From positions 80,928,687-80,992,686 of the forward strand of contig CM066732.1 in assembly GCA_033961575.1 (NCBI GenBank): DNA of 64,000 nt. The letters run 5' to 3'. How positions within the stretch are numbered: the first letter of the stretch is position 1; the number at the start of each line of letters is the position of its first letter. A program made the position numbers and the translations under genes. Origin of the DNA: Aselliscus stoliczkanus. Taxonomy: Eukaryota > Chordata > Mammalia > Chiroptera > Hipposideridae. Positions 37,360 to 46,082 of the stretch are shown one piece after another. The notes under the pieces were generated by a model, which ran no database searches, had not been told where the DNA came from, and worked only from the letters and a program-made list of their open reading frames with translations.

Positions 37360-38420
37360 AACTTTGCTCCCCTAACTAGAGCTGTTACTATTCTCCAGGG
37401 ACCACAAGGGATTCTAATTGTCCTTCCTGGATGGGAGTTCAGTGTGTATGGAATGGGTTATCTTTTCTCAATGCCATATATTTCTGACATCAAAGTTGAA
37501 ATTTGGAATATATGTTCCCATAAAATTACTGGGATTAGTGTATATGAAATAGGTGTATTACTACCTATGGTTCCAGTCCATTAAATAGTAAATGTGCTTT
37601 GGTGGACCTGAGTACCTAAACAGCATTTTAAGTAAATTTCCCAAGAAAATGACTACTGGGTTCCTAAAAAATGACTAGTAATCACACTTTTAGAAGAGAG
37701 CTGTATTGCAATTCAAAAATTACCTATACCTTTTTATGGTTCCTTTAGATAAGGCAGCATCATGGATAGTTTACACTAGTCCATATCCAGTTTCTAATTC
37801 CAGTGCAGAATTCTAACTTTCCTAGCTTTTATTATCAAAAAGCACCTTTTTCAAAACCATTTTTGCTGGATACCCAGATCAGCCAATAACATTGTTAAAT
37901 ATAAATCAGTAAATGTTGATGAAATACACTGAGAATTATGAACATGGTATTATGTCATCTATATTATTATTATCTCCAGGTAGAACTGAACTGCTGGGCT
38001 GAAATAATGCTGCTCCAAATTCTGGTGGCCAGATTGACGCCCAGTCAGGAAACCACCTCATTCCCTTAAGGTGGATAATTACACACTAAATCCACACGAG
38101 TCTCATTAATGAGCAGGCCCCGGTAATAAATAGATCCCACAACATTCCTATTAGCTTAATACACTGCACTTGGGGTAAAAATAATTCCACACTGAGTAAA
38201 CATGATAATCAAGAGTCTTAAGTTAGGCAAAGTGTTAGGATGGGTATATGGAACAAAAATGTAAAATGAAAGACAGAAAAATAAGCATACCTGTCATAAA
38301 ATATGACATACATGTCATATTTATTCATCTATCCATTCACATATCTATTTTATAGAAGTATTTCTTATTTCTTATAGATATAAGTCAACAGCCATTTTGT
38401 ATATTTATTTTCCATTTTAT
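37360..38420. other. Unassigned; possible conserved non-coding segment
   Basis: No gene or repeat seen. At 38030-38180 a less AT-rich patch carries several TAAT/ATTA words, such as tctcattaatgagcagg and attagcttaatacactgc. This is only suggestive of a homeodomain-bound regulatory element. Confidence 0.3.
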
Positions 38421-38424
38421 AATC

Positions 38425-38528
38425 ATTTGTTCATTCATTTGCCAAATATTTATTCTTTTTAATAGGTTCTAGGCAAGTTGTTAAGAAATATAACTATATC
38501 CTCAATATCCAATCAGGGAAACAGGTAA
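38425..38528 (-). mobile_element. L2 LINE 3'-end remnant
   Basis: gttcattcatttgccaaata then tttattctttttaataggtt is a decayed reversed L2 3' end. Confidence 0.5.
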
Positions 38529-38530
38529 TA

Positions 38531-38852
38531 CCGTATTTTGCCCTGTATAATGTGCTCTCATGTATAATGTGCACCTACACCTTTGGCCCAGACTATCAGG
38601 GAAAAAAATCTTTTATTTTAATTTTGTTAATTCAAATTTTTATATTTAGGTACTTTTGTTGTATTATAAAGGAGTTTTAGCATTTATTTATTTACTTATT
38701 TATTATCACACTTTTAACTCATAAGCATAAATAAAAGAATTTGAAACATTTATATAGATACGGAATTAGTATTGCCAATGTATAATGCACAACCTTATTT
38801 TTCCCTCACAAATTTGGGCAAAAAAGTATACGTTATACATGGCAAAATGTGG
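38531..38852. mobile_element. TA-flanked inverted-repeat DNA transposon, family uncertain
   Basis: Left end ccgtattttgccctgtataa; right end, from the other strand, ccacattttgccatgtataa. TA lies on both sides (38529-38530, 38853-38854). It is 322 bp with no open frame. The structure is that of a non-autonomous Tc1/mariner-superfamily element, and its ends differ from those of the other mariners here. Confidence 0.8.
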
Positions 38853-38937
38853 TAAATGTCTAATTATGAAAATATGCAAATGGATGGTAGTTCATTTCTT
38901 ACAGTAAAGAACTTCTACAATTAAAAATTATTTTCCT

Positions 38938-39043
38938 GGGGCTGGCCGAGTGGCGCGGTGGTTAAGCACTGGCTTGGGAAGCCAGCGGCCCCGGTTCGGA
39001 TCCCACATATGAGGGCCAGTGACACTGCCCTCAAAAAAAAAAA
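38938..39043 (+). mobile_element. Bat-type tRNA-derived SINE, short form
   Basis: Head ggggctggccgagtggcgcg, B box ggttcggatcc, ends cactgccctc then an A-run. Target duplication aaaaattattttcct at 38923-38937 and again, with one extra T, at 39044-39059. Confidence 0.92.
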
Positions 39044-39049
39044 AAAAAT

Positions 39050-39235
39050 TATTTTTCCTACACTATATCATTTGTGATCCATAACAACCCTCTTATATAA
39101 GGCAAAATTATTATCTGTATTTTACACTTGAGAAAATTGATAAGTTTAGTGACTTGTGAAAGGTTCTATAGTAAACTCAAACTTTTTGATTCAAGGTCTA
39201 GAACTTTTTATACTATGTCAAATCTACCTTATTCT
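39050..39235 (+). mobile_element. MIR SINE remnant
   Basis: cataacaaccctcttatata, ttttacacttgagaaaattg and agtgacttgtgaaaggttct follow the MIR core and tail in order. Confidence 0.65.
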
Positions 39236-39475
39236 TTATGATAATATTAATTTTGGATAGCCTGCTGTCTCTTCAACCTCAACATTTGAATAAAAATAAC
39301 TTTATCAAATTTTCCTCACTATTTGAAGAACCATAGTTTCCTTGTTTTAGTACTTCCACAGCATCTTTGAATTCCTCTTCATTTACCTTCTCAAATAAAA
39401 TGTAGCAAATGCTATTACTTTTGTTATGATCTTATATTCAATATGTTCTTCTCTTCCTTCAAAGAATTGCTCTCC

Positions 39476-39884
39476 GGGCCAGGCGAGTGGTGCATTGGTT
39501 AAGAGTTGGCTTGGGATGCCAGCAGCCCCAGTTCAGATCCCACATATGAGGGCCAGTGACACTGCCCTCTACAGCTAAGATGGTAACAACAGCTCAACCT
39601 GGAGCTGAGCTGTGTGAGTCCCAGAGACGGTGTAGGCTGCAGCCCCTGCTGCAGTGGGCTGCCATAGGCTACAGTGAGTGGCCGGCAGACAGCATGAGCT
39701 GCCAATAGCCGCGGTGAGTGGCAGTCCAGAGGCTGGCGACCGATCTGCCTCACCCAGGAAGAGCGCAATGATAATACCAACATGGGCCAGTGAAGCAATG
39801 TCCTCCACAACTAGACTGAAGAACAAAAGGACAGCAACTTGTCTATTCCCCTCCCCCAATTCCCCAATAAAAATCTTTAAAAAA
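39476..39884 (+). mobile_element. Bat-type tRNA-derived SINE, long form (older subfamily)
   Basis: Begins gggccaggcgagtggtgcat, long tail ending ccccaataaaaatcttt and A-run. Lacks the caacgctgttcccctccgc insertion. Target duplication aaagaattgctctcc at 39461-39475 and 39885-39899. The 195-codon minus-strand frame at 39575-40162 reads antisense through it into unique flank and is not a gene. Confidence 0.94.
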
Positions 39885-40184
39885 AAAGAATTGCTCTCCT
39901 CCATATTTTTACTTATTGACTTTACTACCATTTGGTAACACTCTGAAACCTCAGCCTGAAATATTTGTGGACTAAACACATTTTCCCGTGCAAAACATCT
40001 TTTTGTTATGGTAGAAAACACATTAGTCTTGGAATAAAATACTTGATCTTCAACAACTATGAGCTTCTCCTTTTGATGGGTCTCCAAATTTTTAAGATTT
40101 AAAGAAATAACAATGGTTGTAGACTTCTGTGGAGACACCACATGAATTTTTGCTAATGACATTTGTGAGAAAGGGAGCTAATAA

Positions 40185-40345
40185 AACAATGTCTGATATT
40201 TAATAAGTGTTTACTATGTGCCAGGTATCACGTTAATCACTTTATATTATCATTTGCAATCCTCAATAAACTCCTTTAAGGCAAATATTCTCACCCTCAA
40301 GTTACAGAGGCAAATATTCTCACCCTCAAGTTACAGAGGTGGCCC
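40185..40345 (+). mobile_element. MIR SINE remnant
   Basis: ttactatgtgccaggtatca, ttaatcactttatattatca and tttgcaatcctcaataaact are MIR motifs. A 29-bp tandem duplication lies in its right part. Confidence 0.65.
40281..40338. repeat. Perfect 29-bp tandem duplication
   Basis: The unit beginning gcaaatattctcaccctcaa at 40281-40309 is repeated exactly at 40310-40338. Its perfection inside an old MIR points to a recent duplication. Confidence 0.97.
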
Positions 40346-40440
40346 CAAAATACTGTGGTTAATAACATGGACTCCACAGCCAGACTATCAGGGTGTGAAC
40401 CCTACCTACTTCCACACCTTCTAGCTTTTACCTATAAAAA
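40346..40440 (+). mobile_element. MIR SINE remnant
   Basis: ggttaataacatggactcca and gccagactatcagggtgtga match the MIR 5' half (ggttaagagcatggactctg, gccagactgcctgggttc). Confidence 0.65.
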
Positions 40441-40481
40441 TCCTGATTTTAATCCTTTTGCCAGGTATTCTTTTGAAAGAG

Positions 40482-40484
<3 letters not shown>

Positions 40485-40518
<34 letters not shown>

Positions 40519-40630
40519 TCTTATATGTGCATTGCAAGCATATATATGTTTGTGTGTGTTTACATGTGTGTACTTGTGTGTGTATATGTTTTATATGCAT
40601 GCATGTGTGTTTATGTGTGATTGAGTGAGC
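40485..40630. repeat. (TG)n microsatellite with degenerate extension
   Basis: 16 perfect GT units (40485-40516) followed by interrupted tgtgtg/tatatg words to about 40630. Open frames through it are artefacts. Confidence 0.95.
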
Positions 40631-40639
40631 ATTCAGGAA

Positions 40640-41990
40640 CAAATGTCACCTTTCTCCCACAAAGCATATGTACAGATGGTGAGCTGTGTGCTGGTAATTT
40701 GGAGATGTCTGTCCCTTAGCTATATCTTGGCTTCAGGTTCCAATTGAAAAGTACATCACGTAAATCTTGAAATGAGGGAGAAAAAAGTGGAGTTACCGGT
40801 TTCCAGTATTTCTGCCCCCAGACTCTGGTAGTTTTCATGTATACCATAATAGTTAACTTAGAGGTTTTTGCTATTTTATCAGTTTATTGCCTTTGATAAT
40901 TTTTGGCTGACTTTTTTGTATTTAGGTATGTAATAACTTTATTTGCAGAAATCTTTTTCTATATATATTTTTTACTTCTCTTCATGTGTATCTTAACTAC
41001 TTTCCTGTTAGAATAGCTATGGCTCAGTATGTTCTGGTATGTTATTAAATAAGAGTTACTACAGAGTACATTCTTATTCCTGTTTTCAAAACGAATAACC
41101 ATGTTTCTCTATTAACTATGATATTAGCGTCAAGTCTTAAATATGTACTTTTTGTCACACTAAAAAAGAAATACTCCAAACATAATATTTAGTATTTTAA
41201 TCAAGAATAGATGTAGAATTTTTATATTCCTTCTCCTCACTATTCAGAAAATTATATGATTTTTTTTATTATCTTTCCTAATAATATGAATTATATGAAT
41301 AACCTTTTCTGTGCTATACTAGAATTCCTGGCTGTGCCTAATTTTAGTCAGTCATTGGGGAAATACATGTTTTAATTTAATTTCTTCTTATTCTTTGAAG
41401 TGAGCCAAAATGTCACTTATAATTTCACTATCTCTATTTACAAGTGAAGTTACCTGTCACGTTCTTTGGTTTGCCCGGTCTTCTTATGTAGTTTAATATT
41501 TTTATTCCAACTATAACTTTTTTCCTCCATAAGAAAGTATTAAAAGTTATGTTTCACATATGTGTTAGCATAAATACAAGTGTATTGATATTATATATTT
41601 TACACTTTTTCTTTGACATAAAGGTTTATATATTTTTATAATTTTTTTAATTGAAAATTTTTCTTAGGCCCCCTAAAAGTATGTGGGCCCTAGACCCTGT
41701 CCCTACTGTAGCTAGCAGGTACATTGGGCCAACATAATGAATCAGACTCTTCAGGTGCAGGGGCCAGAAATGAACAAGCAGATTCTGTGGTTCATGTACC
41801 CAGGGGTCCAGTGGCTGAGGGAACTGGGTTCATTGAAGACTGATCCAACCTTTGCCACTGGCTGATAACTAAGAGTGGGGCCAGTCTCTTGACTCTTCAG
41901 GCTTTAATGGTTTTGTCTGTAATATCTCTAATTCCTCTGGCTACAATTTTCCATGAGCAGATACTCTATTGAGAACTGATGAATTTTTTG
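40640..41990. other. Unassigned non-coding sequence
   Basis: AT-rich; no gene or clear repeat recognised. Confidence 0.5.
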
Positions 41991-41994
41991 TCTT

Positions 41995-42190
41995 CTTATG
42001 TATTCTTTCAATCAACAGCTAGATAAATGGATACATCAGAAACTGTGCCAAGTAGAGTATGAGACACTAGGAATATAGCAGTCACTGAATAAGGTATGTT
42101 TGGTCCACAACACCTTTGGGCTTATGCTATAACAGGAAAATAGACAATAAGTAAATAGAATTGTGAGGATATTAAAATAAGAAAGTATGG
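41995..42190 (-). mobile_element. L2 LINE remnant
   Basis: tattctttcaatcaacagct, gaatatagcagtcactgaat and gaaaatagacaataagtaaa follow the reversed L2 3' end. Confidence 0.55.
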
Positions 42191-42361
42191 GGTAATAAGG
42201 AACTTTAACCTCATCTACAAAGCCAAACAGTATCTACTTGAGGATGAATGGGACTTAGCAGATCAGGAATAGTGTTGAGGGTTATAGATGGAGAAAAATT
42301 ATTCATGAATGCATTAGACAAGGGAGTATGATTCACTTGAAGATTTAAAAGAGCAGGATGG

Positions 42362-42463
42362 AGCTGGCCTAGTGGCGCGGTGGTTAAGAGCTGGCTTGGG
42401 ACGCCAGCGGCCCCGGTTTGGATACCACATATGAGGGTCAGTGAACTGCCCTCTAAAAAAAAA
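42362..42463 (+). mobile_element. Bat-type tRNA-derived SINE, short form
   Basis: Head agctggcctagtggcgcggt, ends gaactgccctct then an A-run. Target duplication aaaagagcaggatgg at 42347-42361 and aaaagagcaagatgg at 42464-42478. Forms an inverted pair with the copy at 42737. Confidence 0.93.
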
Positions 42464-42736
42464 AAAAGAGCAAGATGGCTGGAACAAAAAAGAGTAAAGG
42501 ATAATAATTGCACTTCATGTGGATGAAGTTCATTTTCCATTGTTTGTTTTACTTCATTCCAAAAATAATCCAAGATGACCTGTTTATCTATTTATATTAT
42601 GCCCAAAGCTGTTTATTTAGGCAGTTTTTATTAAGAGCTTATCATGTTGTACACACTACCACAATAAATATCCAAAAAGGCTTTACAATCTATGGTGAGA
42701 CAGACTGTACACAAAGAATTAGGCAAATAATTATGT

Positions 42737-42852
42737 GCTTCTTTTTTTTTTTTTTCTTGAGGGCAGTGTCACTGGCCCTCATGTGTGGGACCTGAACCAG
42801 GGCCGCCGGCTTCCCAAGCCAGAGCTTAACCACCGTGCCACTCAGCCGGCCC
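42737..42852 (-). mobile_element. Bat-type tRNA-derived SINE, short form
   Basis: Reverse-oriented: T-run, cttgagggcagtgtcactgg, ending gccactcagccggcc. Perfect 17-bp target duplication taggcaaataattatgt at 42720-42736 and 42853-42869. Confidence 0.94.
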
Positions 42853-43274
42853 TAGGCAAATAATTATGTAATTAAGCTTGTACTAAGTGCTGCAGAAGAA
42901 AAGCATAGTGTGTTATAAGAATATATAAAAATGAAAAACTGACTAAGACCACTTGCATGCTAAAACCTGAAAGGTGAGTCCAGAGACAGGGTAGTAAAGA
43001 AACACCAAAAGGGCGTTTTAGGAGAGTGGTAAGAATCCTCAGTAGAAAAAGCTTAGCAAGTTCTGGTTGTATTTTGTAAATTTTCAACAATTTTGTCTTG
43101 CTTTTCAGGTTAATAAATAGCTGAGACATATTATATTGTGGATATAACATCTGATCAATAATCACAGAACTAGTCTTGAGAATGCAAACAATTAGATATT
43201 CAATTAATTAAGATCTCTTCATCTGTAAACTAAATATTGGACTAGATATTTCAAAGCCTATTATAAATTTCACT

Positions 43275-43365
43275 ATTATAAAGCATCTTCTATGTGCCAA
43301 ACACTTTTTATATTAAATTATTTCATTTATTCTTTCAGCAACCTAATTAAATAGGCATTACTGGG
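43275..43365 (+). mobile_element. MIR SINE remnant
   Basis: cttctatgtgccaaacactt, ttatttcatttattctttca and aacctaattaaataggcatt follow the MIR tail. Confidence 0.6.
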
Positions 43366-43369
43366 AGGA

Positions 43370-44880
43370 GGTTGTGGCAAAATATGTGTAACATAAAACT
43401 TACCGTTTTAACCAATGTTAAGTGTGCAGTTCAGTTGCAATAAATACATTCACATTGTTGTACTATTGTATAACCATTACCACCATCCATCTCCAAAACT
43501 TCTTTCATCTTCCCAAACTGAAACTTTGTACCTCAAAAACAGTAACTCCCTATACCCCACTTCCCAGCCCCTGGCAAACTCCATTCTACTTTCTGTCCCT
43601 ATGAATTGACTACTCTAGGTAACTTGTATAATACAATCATAAAGTATTCGCCCTTTTATTACTGGCTTATTGTAGCATGTGTCAAAATTTCCTTCCTTTT
43701 GTAAGGCTGAATAATAAATATTTCATTGTATGTATAAACCACATTTTGTTTATCCATTCATCTGTCGATGAACACTTGGATTACTCCACATTTTGGCTAC
43801 TGTGAATAATGCCACTGTGAACATGGGTGTATAAATATCTGTTCAAGTGTCTGCTTTAAATCTTTGATATATATTCCCTGAAGTGGAATTGCTGGATCAT
43901 ATGATAATTCTATTTTTAATTTTTTTGGGCACCATCATACTGTTTTTCATAGAAGCTGCACTTTTTACATTCCTACCAGCATTGCATAAGGGTTCCATTT
44001 TCTCCATATCCTTGTCAACACGTGTTCTTTGTTTTGATAATAGCTGTTCTAATGGGGTGAAGTAGTTTCTCATTGTGCTTTTGATTTGCATTTCCATTGC
44101 GGTTAGTGATGTTGAGCATCTTTTCATGTAGCTTTAGGCCATTTGTATATCTTCTTTGAAGAAATGTTGATTTAAGTCCTTCACCCATTTTTGAATGAGT
44201 TCTTTGTTTTTGTGTTGTTGAGTTTCAGGAGTTGCTACATACTAATCCCTTATCAGATACGATTTGCAAATATTTCTTCTGATTTTGTGAATTGCTTTTT
44301 CATTCTGTTCATAGTATTATTTGATGTACAAAGTTTTTAATTTTGGTGTAGTCCAGTTCATCTATTTTTTGCTCTTGTGCTTATGAGTCAATCTGAGAAA
44401 TAATTGTCAAATCCAATGTCATAAAGATTTTCTCCTCTTCTAAGAGCTTATAATTTTAGACTTACATTTTAGTCTTTAATCCATCTGAGTTAATATTTAT
44501 ATATGGTGTGAAGTAAGAATCCAACTTCATTCTTTTGCCATTTGTTGAAAAGATTGTCTTTTTCCCATTGAATATTTTGACACCCTTGCAGAAAATCATT
44601 TGGCCATATATGCAAAGTTTATTTGGGAGTTGTCTAATCTATTCCTTTGGTTTATATGTCTGTCTTTATGCCAGTACCACACTATTTTGATTTCTAGAGC
44701 TCTATAGCATGTGTTGAAATAAAAAACTGTTAGACCTTTCAACTTTGTTATTCTTTTTCATGATTGTTTTGCTATGCGAGATCCCTTGAGATTCTGTATA
44801 AATTTTGGAATGGAATTTTTTATTTCTGAAACACACACACATTCACACACACTTTGTTGTGATTTTGATAGGGATGGCAT
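43370..44880 (-). mobile_element. Old LINE-1 (L1MA/MB-like), 3' UTR plus ORF2 end
   Basis: Left part has gtaaccattaccaccatcc-type words and cagcccctggcaaactccat, as in reversed L1MA/MB 3' UTRs. ORF2 follows on the minus strand (44127 leftward, with MKRCSTSLTAMEMQIKSTM). Several stops break it. A younger L1 abuts its right end. Confidence 0.88.
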
Positions 44881-44904
44881 TATTATCACATATTTTTTAA
44901 ATTA

Positions 44905-45372
44905 AATTTTTTTGGGGTGACAATGGTTAGTAAAATTACATAGAATTCAAGTGTATAATACTTGTGTACCCTATATGTCACATTGTGTGCTCACCACCCA
45001 GAGTCAGCTCTCCTTCCATCACCATATATTTGACTCCCTTTACCGTTTTCTACCACCCTCTCCCCTCTTACCCTCTGGTAAACACTAAACTAATTATCTG
45101 TGTTTATGAGTTTTTGTTTCTTTATTTGTTTGTCTTGTAATCCTTTGTTGCTTTCCATTTTCTATCCCACATACCAATGTCCTTCAATAGATGATTGGAT
45201 AAAGATGATATAATACATATACACAATGGAATACTACTCTGCCATCAGAAACCATGAAATGCCCCATTTGTGACAACATGGATGGACCTTGAGATTGCTA
45301 TGCTAAGTTAAATAAGTCAGGCAGAAAAAGTTAAGAACCATATGACTTCACTGATATGAGGGATATTATTAT
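44905..45372 (-). mobile_element. LINE-1 with inverted 5' segment (twin priming)
   Basis: 44905-45172 is reversed L1 3' UTR (ggggtgacaatggttagtaa through ctttccattttctatcccac). From about 45178 the orientation flips: ccttcaatagatgattggat, aatggaatactactctgcca and aacatggatggaccttgaga are sense-strand L1 ORF2/3' sequence. This head-to-head arrangement is the signature of twin-primed integration. Confidence 0.88.
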
Positions 45373-45496
45373 ACATTTTTTCAGGAATCAAAAAACATGA
45401 GCATGGAGAGGATAAGTTGCCCAACCTCAACCAACGCAACCGTTACATTGTATTTTGCCTTTATTCTCACTAAACAAACCAGTTTGTCATTTTTTT

Positions 45497-45923
45497 TTTT
45501 TAATTGGGGAATTGGCGGAGGGGAACAGCGTTGGGGAATCGGGGAAGGGGAACAGACAAGTTGCTGTCTTTTCGTTCTTCAGTTTAGTTGCAGAGGATGT
45601 TGCTTCACTGTTGGTATCGTCATTGCGCCCTTCCCGGATGAGGCAGATCGGTCGCAGCCTTTGGATGTCGCTCATCGCGGCTATTGGCAGCTCACGCTTG
45701 GCTGCCAGCCGCTCACGCTGGCTGTGGGCCACTCACTGTAGCCTATGGCAGCCCACTGCAGCAGGGCTGCAGCCCACACCATCACCGGGGCTCGCACAGC
45801 CCAGCTCCAGGTGGAGCTGTTGTTAGCTGTAGAGGGCAGTGTCACTGGCCCTCACGTGGGATCTGAACCGGGGCCGCTGGCATCCCAAAACCAGCGCTTA
45901 ACCAATGCGCCACTCGGCCGGCC
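45497..45923 (-). mobile_element. Bat-type tRNA-derived SINE, long form (young subfamily)
   Basis: Reverse copy with the diagnostic segment (ggcggaggggaacagcgttg) and head ending gcgccactcggccggcc. Target duplication ccagtttgtcatttttt at about 45479-45495 and 45924-45940. Open frames of up to 135 codons cross it but code for nothing known. Confidence 0.95.
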
Positions 45924-46082
45924 CCAGTTTGTCATTTTTTGTCATCCAGAGAACACATTGTTGTTAAGATGTTCCTTGTTTCTGTCCTCCTCCTTCTCTT
46001 TTTTCTTCTTCCTTTTTATTTTGAGGATTCAATTGTTTCTTATGATCTTTAAGCTATGGGACTTCTATGTCAAAATATCAAG

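Noticed and set aside
38938..39010. tRNA-like sequence with A and B boxes
   Set aside because: It is the head of a SINE with target duplications and an A-tail; the cloverleaf is degraded, so not a functional tRNA gene.
39575..40162. 195-codon minus-strand open frame, the longest in the window
   Set aside because: It runs antisense through a long SINE into unrelated flank; the same peptide pieces recur in all long SINE copies.
40355..40642. Cys/Val- and His/Thr-rich frames
   Set aside because: They are translations of the (TG)n tract on each strand.
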